Origin: Streptomyces sp. NBC_01231
Lineage (GTDB): Bacteria > Actinomycetota > Actinomycetes > Streptomycetales > Streptomycetaceae
Length of the DNA: 64,000 nucleotides
Assembly: GCA_035999765.1 (NCBI GenBank)
Contig: CP108521.1
Coordinates: 4,030,001 to 4,094,000, forward strand
Direction of reading: 5' to 3'
Within the stretch, counting starts at the first letter, position 1; each line of letters opens with the position of its first letter. Both the position numbers and the translations under genes were made by a program. Positions 8,809 to 17,844 of the stretch are shown here, piece after piece. The notes below the pieces were generated by a model, which was given only the letters and a program-made list of their open reading frames with translations, had not been told where the DNA came from and did not search any database.

Positions 8809-9522
8809 TCACCTGTACAGCACGGCTCGCTCCACCGCGCTCCACGTCGTGCTGGTCACCACGTACAGGGCCGCCGCCAGCGGCACCACCGCCACGGTGA
8901 ACAGCGTGAAGAAGGACATGAGAGGCATGGCCTTGGTCATCGCGCCCATCCCGGGCAATGACTGGCCCTCTCCCACGGGCACCGCCGGAGCGGCGGCCAT
9001 CATCGACTTCGTACGGCGGTAGTTGAACGCGGCGACCGCGGCGACGAGCACGAACAGGCCGACGTAGACGAGGCCCGCGCCCCCGAACATCCCGCCGTCG
9101 CCGAGAGCGTCCGTCCACCGCTCCCCGAGGGGCGCGGCGAACAGCTGGTGCGTGAGCAGCTCGTTCGTCCGGCCGCCGATCTCCGTGTTCGAGAACAGGT
9201 GGTAGAGCAGGAAGAACGCGGGCAGCTGGAACAGGCTGGGCAGGCAGCCGGACAGCGGCGACACCTTCTCCTCGGTGTGCAGTTCCAGTACGGCCTTCTG
9301 AAGCTTCTCGGGGTTCTTCGCGTGCCGCTTGCGCAGCTCGGCGATCTTCGGCTGAAGCGCGGTCCGCGCCTTCTGCCCGCGGGCCGCCGCCCGGGACAGG
9401 GGGTGCACGAGGAGGCGTACGAGTGCCGTGAACAGGACGATCGCGGCGGCGGCCGCGGTGGCGCCGAACAGCGGTTGGAGCAGGTCGGCCAGGTGCTGGA
9501 CCAGGTCGGCGAAAACGGACAT
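8809..9522 (-). CDS. YidC/Oxa1 family membrane protein insertase (second copy type)
   Basis: A 237-residue integral membrane protein. An N-terminal helix is followed by the positively charged loop (ARGQKARTALQPKIAELRKRH) and the Oxa1 core: LSGCLPSLFQLPAFFLLYHLF, a long loop, then two C-terminal helices. The conserved hydrophilic-groove Arg region precedes the charged loop. It is shorter than the main Streptomyces YidC and sits away from rnpA/rpmH, so it is probably a paralogue. The start at 9522 follows GGAGGG. It lies about 105 bases downstream of a DUF6412 gene on the same strand and may share its promoter. Confidence 0.9.
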   Translation of the reverse strand: MSVFADLVQHLADLLQPLFGATAAAAAIVLFTALVRLLVHPLSRAAARGQKARTALQPKIAELRKRHAKNPEKLQKAVLELHTEEKVSPLSGCLPSLFQLPAFFLLYHLFSNTEIGGRTNELLTHQLFAAPLGERWTDALGDGGMFGGAGLVYVGLFVLVAAVAAFNYRRTKSMMAAAPAVPVGEGQSLPGMGAMTKAMPLMSFFTLFTVAVVPLAAALYVVTSTTWSAVERAVLYR

Positions 9523-9627
9523 GGGTGAGCCCTCCGGGGGTCTCGTCGTGCCGGGAGTGGTGAGAGACGGCATGACGACCCGCGCGGAGACACGGACGTA
9601 CGGAAGAGAGCTGGTGCGGCCGGTGCC

Positions 9628-9939
9628 CTACGCGACGGTCGTCGGGAGGGCGTGTCCGGGCGCTCGGGGGCGGGTGCGCCCCCTGGCGTCGGGATCTCGC
9701 TGGGGCAGGAACGCCGTACGGCGGGCGCGGTCCCGGATGGCCGTGCGCACCCGCGTGGGCGGCACGGCGGGCGCGGCCCGCGAGGCGAGCAGCGAGCAGA
9801 CGGCGAGCGCGGAGCCGGCCGCGGCGGTCGCGGCGAGCGCGACGGCGGCGGAGAGACTGCCGACGTCGAGCAGCGCGACGTCGAGGAGCAGGATCAGCAG
9901 TACGACGGCGGGGCGCGGGTTGGTCCAACCGCGGATCAC
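9628..9939 (-). CDS. DUF6412 family small membrane protein
   Basis: A 103-residue protein with two hydrophobic segments (about residues 8-28 and 32-50) and a basic cytoplasmic tail containing RARRTAFLPQRDPDARGR, a typical DUF6412 ending. It starts with GTG after a textbook AAAGGAGG ribosome site. TATAAC about 40 bases upstream is a plausible -10 element. The adjacency to a short YidC suggests a shared role at the membrane, but this is inference. Confidence 0.78.
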   Translation of the reverse strand: MIRGWTNPRPAVVLLILLLDVALLDVGSLSAAVALAATAAAGSALAVCSLLASRAAPAVPPTRVRTAIRDRARRTAFLPQRDPDARGRTRPRAPGHALPTTVA

Positions 9940-10094
9940 AAGCGGCCCCTCCTTTCGTACGACTGTATGTCCTGCCTCGGTTATACCCGATCGGTCTCGG
10001 ACACCTGGCCGCTCCCGGACACCTGATCGGTCACGATCGGCTGCAAGAGCCGCTTCCACGAGCCCACATAGCGGAACGTCTGCTGGGCGCCTGA

Positions 10095-10223
10095 GCCCAT
10101 CGCCGCGCGGCCGGGTCGTACCGCTACGACCTGGCGAAGGGCGCCGACGTCGCGATGCTGGTGTCGGCGGGGCTCGCGGTCGTGGCGGCGGCGAGTGTGG
10201 GGTTGCTGCGGGAGCGGGGGTGA
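10095..10223 (+). pseudogene. Remnant of a membrane protein C-terminus
   Basis: An open stretch of 42 codons with no start, beginning right after a TGA and ending in TGA. It encodes YRYDLAKGADVAML followed by an Ala/Val-rich helix and LLRERG, which looks like the last transmembrane helix of a transporter. It may be a decayed gene end. Apart from this, the 366-base gap 9940-10305 holds only the DUF6412 promoter and the hairpin at 10261. Confidence 0.35.
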
Positions 10224-10260
10224 CAGGCGGCGCCGCCTCCGGAAACATTCCCGGCACGCG

Positions 10261-10295
10261 CCAAGGTGGGCCCGCCGGAGTCCGGGCCACCTTGG
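10261..10295. terminator. Hairpin downstream of DUF4267 gene
   Basis: CCAAGGTGG and CCACCTTGG form 9-bp arms around a partly self-complementary GC-rich loop, just after the stop of the minus-strand gene at 10306. Confidence 0.65.
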
Positions 10296-10305
10296 ACCGA
10301 TGGGA

Positions 10306-10731
10306 TCAGGCGGGCTGCGGGGCGGGCGTCGCCGGAGCGGCCGGGACCTTGCGGGTCTCGCGCATCAGCAGCAGGCCGTTGACCACCATCAGCGTCGCGG
10401 TCAGGCCGTGGACGCCGAGCGCGGTGGCTACGGAGCCGTGGTGGGCCAGCACCGTGGACATGTCGCCGTACGCGGCGAGGGCCTCCACCAGCAGCACCCA
10501 GCCCAGCGCCCGGCGGTGGCCCATCACCAGCAGGATGCCCAGGACCAGGGCCAGGACGACGTCGCGGATTCCCTTGATGATCAGGAAGCCGCCGCCGTCG
10601 CCGGACGGCCAGCTCGGCAGGCCGAAGCCCGGCGCCGTCGTCTCCGGGCTCAGGATGAACTCCCCGCCGAACCAGAGGATGAAGAGGATGAAGGCGGCGG
10701 CCAGGACGGTGTTGATCTTCTTCAGCGACAT
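10306..10731 (-). CDS. DUF4267-like integral membrane protein
   Basis: A 141-residue protein with four predicted transmembrane helices, GIRDVVLALVLGILL in the second, and a short Ala/Pro tail. The pattern (SPETTAPGFGLP early, then KGIRDV) resembles DUF4267 proteins of actinomycetes, whose function is unknown. It is on the same strand as the DUF1772 gene upstream, with about 290 bases between them in which I recognise nothing. Both might respond to the TetR regulator beyond. Confidence 0.75.
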   Translation of the reverse strand: MSLKKINTVLAAAFILFILWFGGEFILSPETTAPGFGLPSWPSGDGGGFLIIKGIRDVVLALVLGILLVMGHRRALGWVLLVEALAAYGDMSTVLAHHGSVATALGVHGLTATLMVVNGLLLMRETRKVPAAPATPAPQPA

Positions 10732-11017
10732 GAGTCTTCTCCTTGCGAGTCTTGGTGAGCTTGGTGGAGCCCGGCGAGTCGTACGGCGCCCGGTCAGGCG
10801 GCGCTGACGCGGCTGACGTGGCGGGCGCGGCGAGGGCGGCCGATGGCGTGCCAGGTGTCGCGTACCGGCGCGGGGAGGGCGGACAGGAGCGTGGCGCGCG
10901 CTCGTCGGCTCCGGCGGTGGCCGCCCACGCCGGGACCGCAGCGTCCAGCCTGGTCAGCGTGGGCCCAACGCGCTCGGGCGGGCTGCGGGGTGTCCGGGTC
11001 CTGGTGAGCCCGCGGAG

Positions 11018-11464
11018 TCAGGTGAGGGCGGTGACCAGCAGGGTGAAGGCGGCGATGATGACGGCGACGCGGACGTAGTGGAAGCGGAGCCAGCGGTTCA
11101 TCTGCTCCTTCCAGTCCTCGGGCCGGTTCTCGGGGGTCCACGTCTTGTTCCGGTTGTTGATCGGGACGAGCAGCAGGAGCGACATGACCACGCTGAGGAT
11201 CAGCAGCACGCCGGCAGTGACGACGAGGCCGGTGCCGTGGTGGTGCCATCCGGCGATGGCCCAGACCGCGACGAGGACGAGCGAGCCGATGTACCAGACC
11301 GGCATCACGGCGCCGAGCATCCGGCCCCCGTGGGCGCGGCCGAGTTGACCGCTGTCCTCGGGGAGTGCGTTGAGAATCGGGTTCATGACGAAGGCGACGG
11401 AAAACTCCACCCCCACCATCACGCCGACGACCACGGTGGTGACGACCTCGAGTGCGTTGAACAT
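11018..11464 (-). CDS. DUF1772 (anthrone oxygenase-like) membrane protein
   Basis: A 148-residue four-helix membrane protein. Features match DUF1772: an N-terminal helix with FVMNPIL, a central helix pair, and the loop WTPENRPEDWKEQMNRW before the last helix. Some relatives are anthrone oxygenase-like proteins, but most have no known role. I prefer ATG 11464, with GGGGG upstream, over ATG 11479, which touches the operator and would be nearly leaderless. It is divergent from a TetR regulator and probably controlled by it. Confidence 0.8.
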   Translation of the reverse strand: MFNALEVVTTVVVGVMVGVEFSVAFVMNPILNALPEDSGQLGRAHGGRMLGAVMPVWYIGSLVLVAVWAIAGWHHHGTGLVVTAGVLLILSVVMSLLLLVPINNRNKTWTPENRPEDWKEQMNRWLRFHYVRVAVIIAAFTLLVTALT

Positions 11465-11479
11465 GACGACCCCCGACAT

Positions 11480-11543
11480 CTAGTGCTGCTAGCTGACAAT
11501 GCAACGCTAGTACTGCTGCCGCTTGATTGTCTAGCGGTGCTAG
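11480..11543. promoter_or_regulatory. CTAG-type inverted repeats, probable TetR operators
   Basis: Two palindromic sites lie in the divergent gap: CTAG-N5-CTAG at 11480-11492 and CTAGC-N3-GCTAG at 11531-11543, with a related CGCTAGTACTGC between them. CTAG is rare in Streptomyces DNA, so the cluster stands out. Both promoters would be covered. Confidence 0.65.
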
Positions 11544-11552
11544 GATCGAATC

Positions 11553-12131
11553 ATGTCGGTACAGGAACGCAAGGAGCGTGAACGGGCGGCCCGTGAGCGC
11601 CTCATCGTGGCGACGGCCCGCGAACTCGCCGAGCAGCAGGGCTGGGACGCGGTCACCACGCGTCGGCTCGCCGAGCGCATCGAGTACAGCCAGCCCGTCC
11701 TCTACAGCCACTTCCGCGGCAAGCGCGAGATCATCGGCGCCGTCGCCCTCGAGGGTGCGGCCGAGCTGGCCGCAGCGGTGCGCGCCGCGACCGCCGCCGC
11801 AGACGGCCCGCGCGAGCGGGTGTACGCCCTCGCCCGCGCCTACCTCGACTTCGCCTCACGCAACCCAGCGGTCTACGACGCCATCTTCCAGCTCGACGGC
11901 GGTCTCCCGTACGCACAGGAGGACACCCCGGAACCTCTCAAGGACGCTTTCGCCGCGCTGCTGGAGTGCCTCGGCGAGGTCACTGGGGACGGCGTCGATC
12001 CGGGGCTGTTCACCGAGGTGTTCTGGGCGTCCCTGCACGGGGTGGCGACCCTGACCCGGTCGGGACGGCTGCCGCCTGAGTACACCGAGGCGAGGCTGGA
12101 GCTGCTGGTGGACCGGCTCTCCAGGGTCTGA
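11553..12131 (+). CDS. TetR/AcrR family regulator
   Basis: A 192-residue repressor-type protein. The N-terminal HTH spans about residues 14-60 (VTTRRLAERIEYSQPVLYSHFRGKREI). The C-terminal half is all-helical, with AVYDAIFQLDGG and FWASLHGVATLTRSGRL, matching the WHG-type ligand domain. ATG 11553 is preceded by AGGA. The CTAG repeats immediately upstream point to autoregulation and control of the divergent DUF1772 gene. The inducer is unknown. Confidence 0.9.
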   Translation: MSVQERKERERAARERLIVATARELAEQQGWDAVTTRRLAERIEYSQPVLYSHFRGKREIIGAVALEGAAELAAAVRAATAAADGPRERVYALARAYLDFASRNPAVYDAIFQLDGGLPYAQEDTPEPLKDAFAALLECLGEVTGDGVDPGLFTEVFWASLHGVATLTRSGRLPPEYTEARLELLVDRLSRV

Positions 12132-12204
12132 CACACCGCCCTGGCACATAGCGACCGCCCCTCGCCGACGGACCCCTCGTGGATCACGACCTACAGCCGG
12201 ACCA

Positions 12205-13047
12205 CTACTCCTGCGCCTGGCGCGGCCGCATGGAGACGAGCTTGGCCCACACCACCAGGCGGTACCTGGACGTGTACTCCGGAGTGCAGGTGGTGAGGGT
12301 GAGGTAGTAGCCGGGGTCGGTGTAGCCGCGGCGTGGGTGGACGGTGGAACGCGGGATCCGGTGGATCACGGTCGCGTCGCGGGCCGAGGTCTGCGGCAGG
12401 GTCTTGTCGACGGCGTACGTGTAGACCGCGCCCTTGGTCTCGACCTCGACGACGTCCTTGGACCGCAGCCGGTTGAGGTACCGGAAGGGCTCGCCGTGGG
12501 TGTTGCGGTGCCCGGCGAGGGCGAAGTTCCCTGCCTGGCCCGGCTGTTGGGTGCTGGGGTAGTGGCCGACGTAGCCCTTGTTGAGGACGTTCTGCTTGCT
12601 GACGCCTTCGGCGACGGGAACGCGCAGGCGGAGGCGCGGGACGCTGAGGATGGCGTAGGCCTGGGAGCGGCGGGGCGCCGAGGACAGGTCGCCGATGGCC
12701 GGCGTCTCCGGCTGACGGGCGGCCCGCTCCTCGGGAGCCGCGGGCGGGGCGGACGGGGCGGACGTACCGGAATCGCCGCCGTCGGTGCCGCTCCCGTCGC
12801 CGCTGCCGCCGCCGCTCTTCTCGCCGCTCCCCTCTCCTTTGTCGCCGTCGTCCCACGTCCGCTCCAGCGCCTGCATCTTCCGCTCGGCGCCCTCCCGGGC
12901 CTCCCGGTTGGTCCACCACAGTTGGTGCACGACGAGAAGCAGCACCAGGACCCCGACGGTGACGAGGACCTCGCCGCCGCTCCACAGCGCCCGTCGGCGC
13001 AGGGCGCGTCGTCGCCGTGTGCCGTGGTGCACGACGTGAAGCCGCAT
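12205..13047 (-). CDS. srtE: Class E sortase
   Basis: A 280-residue housekeeping-type sortase of actinomycetes. It has a basic N-terminus, one membrane helix (about 24-43), a Gly/Ser-rich linker (65-115) and the sortase fold. Catalytic residues are His180 (ALAGHRN), Cys254 (LTTCTPEY) and Arg261 or Arg263. TCTPEYTSRYR is the class E signature. Class E enzymes prefer LAXTG over LPXTG. ATG 13047 follows GAGGAGG. An LAATG-bearing protein occurs at 46-47.6 kb in this window and is a likely client. Confidence 0.92.
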   Translation of the reverse strand: MRLHVVHHGTRRRRALRRRALWSGGEVLVTVGVLVLLLVVHQLWWTNREAREGAERKMQALERTWDDGDKGEGSGEKSGGGSGDGSGTDGGDSGTSAPSAPPAAPEERAARQPETPAIGDLSSAPRRSQAYAILSVPRLRLRVPVAEGVSKQNVLNKGYVGHYPSTQQPGQAGNFALAGHRNTHGEPFRYLNRLRSKDVVEVETKGAVYTYAVDKTLPQTSARDATVIHRIPRSTVHPRRGYTDPGYYLTLTTCTPEYTSRYRLVVWAKLVSMRPRQAQE

Positions 13048-13304
13048 GCGTACGCCTCCTCGACCGGGGTCGCGTCGTCCGCCGCCCGCACGATAAGGGC
13101 GGGGCCTCCAAGTCACCAGGCCCGAACGCCGCCGTAGCAGCCCGGCGTTCGATATACCGCACTTTCTCCATAGGTTTTAGAAAGGGCTGACAGAACCCTC
13201 GACAACCTCACGCGTCACACCCGATGCTTCGTCCTGGCATCACGGGACAGGCCACGTCGCCGGTTCAGGGATCGACGACGATCGAATCGGACTTCGGAGT
13301 AGCC

Positions 13305-14777
13305 ATGATCCGACGCAGAACGCTGCTCACGGCCGCGGGAGGCTCCCTCCTCGGCAGCGCCCTGGCGACCGGCACCGCACACGCGGACGCCACCATTGCC
13401 GTCAACCCCGGTACGTCGTACGGAACTTGGGAAGGCTGGGGCACCTCGCTGGCCTGGTGGGCCAATGTGTTCGGCGCCCGGGACGACTTCGCCGACATCT
13501 TCTTCACCACCAAGTCGGTGTCGTACAACGGCACCTCGCTGCCCGGCCTCGGAATGAACATCGCCCGCTACAACCTGGGCGCGTCCAGCTGGAACAACGT
13601 GTCGGGCACGACGATGGCGCAGTCGCCGAACATCCCCGCCTTCAAGCAGATCGAGGGCTTCTGGCAGGACTGGAACAACGAGGACCCGGCGTCCGCCGCC
13701 TGGGACTGGACCGCGGACGCCAACCAGCGCGCGATGCTGGTGAAGGCGGTGAACCGGGGCGCGACGACCGAGCTGTTCGCGAACTCCCCGATGTGGTGGA
13801 TGTGCATCAACCACAACCCCTCGGGCGCCTCGGACGGCGGCAACAACCTCCAGTCCTGGAACTACCGCCAGCACGCCTCCCACCTGGCCGCGGTGGCCCT
13901 GCGCGCGAAGAACAACTGGGGCGTGAACTTCGCGACGGTCGACCCCTTCAACGAGCCCAGCTCCAGCTGGTGGACGGCGACCGGCACCCAGGAGGGCTGC
14001 CACATGGACGCGACCGTCCAGTCGGCCGTACTCCCGTACATGCGCAGCGAGTTGGATACGCGCGGCCTGACCGCCACGAAGATCTCGGCGTCCGACGAGA
14101 CGAGCTACGACCTGGCCCGCACGACGTGGGGTTCCTTCAGCTCCTCGACGAAGGCCCTGGTGAACCGGGTGAACGTACACGGCTACCAGGGCTCGGGCGG
14201 CCGTAGGGACGGGCTCTACACGGACGTCGTCACGAACTCCGGCAAGGCCCTGTGGAACTCGGAGACGGGCGACAGCGACGGCTCGGGCGCCACCATGGCG
14301 AGCAACCTGCTCTACGACTTCCGCTGGCTCCACCCGACGGCCTGGGTCTACTGGCAGGTCATGGACCCGTCGACGGGCTGGGCGATGATCGCGTACGACC
14401 AGGGCACCCTCCAGCCGACCTCGGTCCAGACGAAGTACTACGTGATGGCGCAGTTCAGCCGCCACATCCGCCCGGGGATGAGGATCCTCGACACGGGCGT
14501 CAGCTACGCGGCGGCGGCCTACGACGCGAGCGCGAAGCGCCTGGTCATCGTCGCCCTGAACACCTCCACCTCCGCCCAGACCCTGACCTTCGACCTCTCC
14601 CGCTTCACCACGGTCAGCGGCGGCTCGGGCGGCCTGGTCCCGCGCTGGAACACGGGCACCACGGGCGGCGACAAGTACGCGGCGTACTCCGACACCCGCC
14701 TGAGCGGCAAGACGGTGGCGGTCCCGTTCGCGGCGAAGGCGGTGCAGACACTGCAGATCGACGGCGTGACGATCTAG
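13305..14777 (+). CDS. GH30-type endo-beta-1,6-galactanase, Tat-exported
   Basis: A 490-residue secreted glycoside hydrolase. The N-terminus is a twin-arginine signal ([13 protein letters not shown], cleavage near AHA). The mature part opens with [14 protein letters not shown], close to characterised Streptomyces endo-beta-1,6-galactanases once placed in GH5 and now in GH30 subfamily 5. Probable acid/base Glu is in [11 protein letters not shown] and the nucleophile Glu in [12 protein letters not shown]-terminal beta-sandwich follows. The likely substrate is beta-1,6-galactan of plant arabinogalactan proteins. ATG 13305 has GGAG just upstream. Confidence 0.88.
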   Translation: MIRRRTLLTAAGGSLLGSALATGTAHADATIAVNPGTSYGTWEGWGTSLAWWANVFGARDDFADIFFTTKSVSYNGTSLPGLGMNIARYNLGASSWNNVSGTTMAQSPNIPAFKQIEGFWQDWNNEDPASAAWDWTADANQRAMLVKAVNRGATTELFANSPMWWMCINHNPSGASDGGNNLQSWNYRQHASHLAAVALRAKNNWGVNFATVDPFNEPSSSWWTATGTQEGCHMDATVQSAVLPYMRSELDTRGLTATKISASDETSYDLARTTWGSFSSSTKALVNRVNVHGYQGSGGRRDGLYTDVVTNSGKALWNSETGDSDGSGATMASNLLYDFRWLHPTAWVYWQVMDPSTGWAMIAYDQGTLQPTSVQTKYYVMAQFSRHIRPGMRILDTGVSYAAAAYDASAKRLVIVALNTSTSAQTLTFDLSRFTTVSGGSGGLVPRWNTGTTGGDKYAAYSDTRLSGKTVAVPFAAKAVQTLQIDGVTI

Positions 14778-14874
14778 TTGTGCCTGTGTGATGTCGCGAC
14801 AGGTCTTCGGGTTCCGTCCCGGTGCAGGGACGGGATCCGTCGTCGTCGATCAAGACGTTGGGCGTGACTCGCGG

Positions 14875-15003
14875 CAACCGACCGACGAACAGGGGAAGTT
14901 GATCGAGCCCCGCCTATCGGCCGGCGGGGTCGGCCCGCACCCCGAGCGGCTGCGGGAGCGGTGTGCGGGGGTGATCTGGCGGTTCCTGGGCGCGGCTCCG
15001 CGC
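14875..15003 (+). pseudogene. Remnant of IS5-family transposase N-terminus (DUF4096-like)
   Basis: In one frame the DNA reads QPTDEQGKLIEPRLSAGG followed by a helix ending in AGVIWRFLGA. This parallels the opening of IS5-type transposases (LTDEQW..L.P.LP, then ILWRLRTGA). There is no start and no continuation. It is a short fossil in the 247-base gap between the converging galactanase and SDR genes. Confidence 0.6.
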
Positions 15004-15007
15004 GCCC
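14988..15007. terminator. GGGCGCG/CGCGCCC hairpin between convergent genes
   Basis: A 7-bp perfect GC stem with a 6-nt loop sits 17 bases past the stop of the minus-strand SDR and about 210 bases past the galactanase stop. Confidence 0.5.
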
Positions 15008-15024
15008 ACGGAAAGCCTCCGCGC

Positions 15025-15975
15025 CTACAAAAAGCCGAGGTGCGGATCGGCGCCGACCAGCTCACCGCCGGCGGCCCACAGGCGAGCGGCGACGGCAGGG
15101 TCGGCCATATGAGAGGGGACGGGTTCACGCCGTGGCATGCCGCGCAGGCCGAAGACCCTCGGCCCCCACAGCTGCCCTCCCCGCACCTCCGGGTCGAGGA
15201 CGGCGCGGACGACGGGCCATGCTCCGGCGTCCTTGCCCTGCACCATGAGCCCGGCGGGCAAGGCGCGCAGCCGCTCGCCGGGTGTTGTCACGCGTACCGG
15301 CGGGCGGGACGGGGTGAGGGAGTCCAGTGCGCCGCCGGGGTGGGCCACCACACTGAGCACCGTGCTGCCGACAGCACGCAGGCGGCGGTCGAGTTCGAAG
15401 CCGAAGCACATCTGCGCCAGCTTCGACCGGCCGTAGGTGCGCTTGGGCCGGTAGTCCTGGGTCGACTGCAGATCGCGCAGGTCCAGTCGCTCGGACCGCG
15501 CCGCGAAGCTTCCCACCGTCACGATGCGACCCGCCGGCGCCGCCGACAGCAGGGGGGCCAGCCACTGGGTGAGCGCGAAGTGGCCGAGGTGGTTGGTTCC
15601 GAACATCAGCTCGTGGCCGTCCCCGGTCTCCCGCCGCGGCGGATCGTCGAGCGCGACCCCCGCGTTGTGGACCACCGCGTCGAGATGAGCGAGGCCCAGC
15701 CTGTCCACCGCGGTCTTCAGGGACGACAGGTCGGCGAGGTCCAGTTGCAGGTGCCGCACCTGCGCGCCGGAGACGCGCGAGCGGATCGAGGCCATGGCGG
15801 CGTCCGCTTTCGCGGCGTCCCGGCTGCCGAGTACGACCACGGCGCCGGTGGCGGCGAGCTGCTCCGCGGCGAAGTAGCCGATCCCGGCGTTACCCCCGGT
15901 GACCAGGAAGGTCCTGCCCTCGGCGGACGGCAGCCGGTGAACGTCCCACGCTCTGCTCTGGGATACGGAAGACAC
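15025..15975 (-). CDS. Short-chain dehydrogenase/reductase (retinol dehydrogenase-like)
   Basis: A 316-residue SDR. The cofactor motif TGGNAGIG is at residues 26-33, NAG follows at HNAGVAL, and the active site is YGRSK with an upstream Ser in VGSFAARS. Arg after the first strand (GSRDAAKADAA) suggests NADP(H) preference. Its length and the NHLGHFALT segment resemble the WWOX/retinol-dehydrogenase-like group. It is divergent from the AhpD-like gene across about 225 bases, where I saw no strong repeat. Confidence 0.9.
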   Translation of the reverse strand: MSSVSQSRAWDVHRLPSAEGRTFLVTGGNAGIGYFAAEQLAATGAVVVLGSRDAAKADAAMASIRSRVSGAQVRHLQLDLADLSSLKTAVDRLGLAHLDAVVHNAGVALDDPPRRETGDGHELMFGTNHLGHFALTQWLAPLLSAAPAGRIVTVGSFAARSERLDLRDLQSTQDYRPKRTYGRSKLAQMCFGFELDRRLRAVGSTVLSVVAHPGGALDSLTPSRPPVRVTTPGERLRALPAGLMVQGKDAGAWPVVRAVLDPEVRGGQLWGPRVFGLRGMPRREPVPSHMADPAVAARLWAAGGELVGADPHLGFL

Positions 15976-16201
15976 GATGACAGGCTCCTTGCGCTCTGGG
16001 CGGCGTGCTCACGGGGAGCACCAACCCGCCCAAGGTCGCAACCTCCGCCGACATACCACCGACGGATCGTGGCCACCGCCGACAGATCAGGGTCACCGCC
16101 GACACGCCTCCGATCCCCTGCCGGATTCCTGTCACATCCGCGTGCGCCGTTCCGTCAGTGCTCTGAAGACGCCGACCAGGCCGAAGCGAAGGAGAGCAGC
16201 C

Positions 16202-16690
16202 ATGACGAACACCTCCATCTCCCGGATGCCCAACCCCGCCGAGTTCGTGCCCGAGCTGAACGACATCAGCGCCGCCCTCTTCCGGGCCACCGGCAACCGC
16301 TCGGTACCGCGCACCACGATGAACCTCGTCCACCTGCGCGCCGGGCAGATCGTCGGCAACACCTACCTGACGATCCTGAACACCGGCTTCCTGCGCAAGG
16401 CCGGGGAGTCCGAGGAGCGCATCACCGCCGTCTCCTCCTGGCAGGACGCCCCCTACTTCACCGACGCCGAACGCGCCGCCCTGGCCTTGGTGGAGGCCAC
16501 CCTCCAGCCCGCCCCACACGGCAAGGAGCGCGTCTCCGACGAGCTGTACGCCGAGGTGGCGAAGCACTACGACGAGAAGGCGCTGGCGACCCTGACCATC
16601 GCGATCGGCCAGATCAACTTCTTCATCGCCCTGGCCGTCATCGGCAAGCCCCAGCCCGTCAGCTCCCTCTCCGACGAGCAGTGGGACTGA
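16202..16690 (+). CDS. Carboxymuconolactone decarboxylase (AhpD-like) family protein lacking the CxxC
   Basis: A 162-residue all-helical protein. The family segment normally reading NGCxxCVxxH appears here as VGNTYLTILN, with both cysteines gone; the whole protein has no Cys. The following GESEERITAVSSW and FTDAERAALALVEA fit the family closely. The thiol peroxidase chemistry of AhpD is therefore not possible. It may be a decarboxylase-like or regulatory member. The start follows GAAGGAGA. It is divergent from the SDR. Confidence 0.85.
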   Translation: MTNTSISRMPNPAEFVPELNDISAALFRATGNRSVPRTTMNLVHLRAGQIVGNTYLTILNTGFLRKAGESEERITAVSSWQDAPYFTDAERAALALVEATLQPAPHGKERVSDELYAEVAKHYDEKALATLTIAIGQINFFIALAVIGKPQPVSSLSDEQWD

Positions 16691-16815
16691 CTCATTCATC
16701 CAGGGACTCCCAGCGCCGGCGGGAGCTCCCGCCAGGGCCCTCCCACCGTCGCTGGCCTGCACCTCTCTCCACCTTCTTCTCTTCTTTGTCACCGCTCGGC
16801 AGTACGGTGTCCCCC

Positions 16816-17829
16816 ATGCGCCCCGACACGCCTGCCGAGAACGCCGACCACACCGCCGAAGCGGCACGCCTGGAGCGGACCGCCGGCCTGCATCCCGAGG
16901 ACGCCGAGGCCCTGCTGCTCCAGGCCTCGGCCCACCTGGAACTGTCCGGCGACCGCCCCGCCGCGACCACTCTCTACGACCGCCTGCTGTCGTCCCCGGA
17001 CAGCCTGGAGAACCCGCTTCTGGTACGCGCCCTCAAGGCGTCGAACCTCTGGGAGTACGGCCACGAGGCGGAGGCCAGAGCGATCATCGACGGCGTCCGG
17101 GCGGCGTCCCCCCGCGACCCGGCCCCCTGGGTGATCGTGGCGGAGTCCCTGGAGGCCCACGACGAGCTGGAAGCGGCGCAGGAGACGTTCACGGAGGGCG
17201 TGGAACTGCTCCTCGCGGACGCCCAGGAACCCCCGTACGCCACGCATCCGCTCCTCTTCGGCCGCCACCGGGTACGCAGGATGCTGGGCATGGGCCACGA
17301 CGACTGGGACGTCCTGGCCGACACCCTCCACTCCTCCCCCGTGTCCCTGGACGAGCTCCACGACCCCAAGCGCGTCTGGTCCCTGGGCTCGGACAACCCG
17401 GCGGAACTGGCAGCGGAGATCTCCCGCCTGCAAGCGGAGCTCGGCACCTACCGGGAGGCCCTGTCCCGCCCCTTCCCCGTAGCGGTCCTGCACTGGCCGG
17501 CGGACGAACTGGCGGAGCTGGTGGACGCGTATCCGTCGCTGGCCACGGAGTACTCCTCCCACCAGCAGCACCTGGCAACGATAGAAACGTCACTGCGCGA
17601 ACTGTCCGCCTCCGGCACCCCGAACCTCGGAATCGTCACGGGCACGGTCCCGTCGTACGAGGCGTTCGCGGCGTCGGAGGGCACCACCCCGGAGGACGTC
17701 TCCCTACTCCCCCAGTACGCGACGACGCTGGCGGCGCGGGGGCGAGCGGTGTCTTGGCCGCCGCAGCGGGGGGCGGTTTGCTGGTGTGGGTCGGGGCAGG
17801 GGTACCGGGAGTGTCACGGGAAGGAGTAG
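16816..17829 (+). CDS. TPR-like protein with C-terminal SEC-C zinc motif
   Basis: A 337-residue cytoplasmic protein. Residues 10-130 are helical repeats of TPR type (PEDAEALLLQASAHLELSGD). The last 16 residues hold a SEC-C motif, CWCGSGQGYRECHG (322-335), the metal-binding module at the end of SecA and many adaptor proteins. It may act as a scaffold or chaperone-associated factor. The function is unknown. The stop is 15 bases before the next small gene. Confidence 0.8.
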   Translation: MRPDTPAENADHTAEAARLERTAGLHPEDAEALLLQASAHLELSGDRPAATTLYDRLLSSPDSLENPLLVRALKASNLWEYGHEAEARAIIDGVRAASPRDPAPWVIVAESLEAHDELEAAQETFTEGVELLLADAQEPPYATHPLLFGRHRVRRMLGMGHDDWDVLADTLHSSPVSLDELHDPKRVWSLGSDNPAELAAEISRLQAELGTYREALSRPFPVAVLHWPADELAELVDAYPSLATEYSSHQQHLATIETSLRELSASGTPNLGIVTGTVPSYEAFAASEGTTPEDVSLLPQYATTLAARGRAVSWPPQRGAVCWCGSGQGYRECHGKE

Positions 17830-17844
17830 GGGGCGCACGACGAC

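Noticed and set aside
7823..9928. A single minus-strand open frame of about 700 codons covering the FAH enzyme
   Set aside because: Only the last 285 codons have protein-like sequence and family motifs. The rest is Arg/Ala-rich noise in another frame of the YidC and DUF6412 genes, and a good ribosome site precedes ATG 8680.
10732..11017. A gene in the gap between DUF4267 and DUF1772
   Set aside because: Open frames exist on both strands but none has a ribosome site, a recognisable domain or codon bias better than its shadows.
14788..16815. Plus-strand extension of about 675 codons upstream of the SEC-C protein
   Set aside because: It runs antisense to the SDR and out of frame with the AhpD-like gene. 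Only the part from ATG 16816 is protein-like; a short piece at the beginning is the IS5 remnant reported separately.
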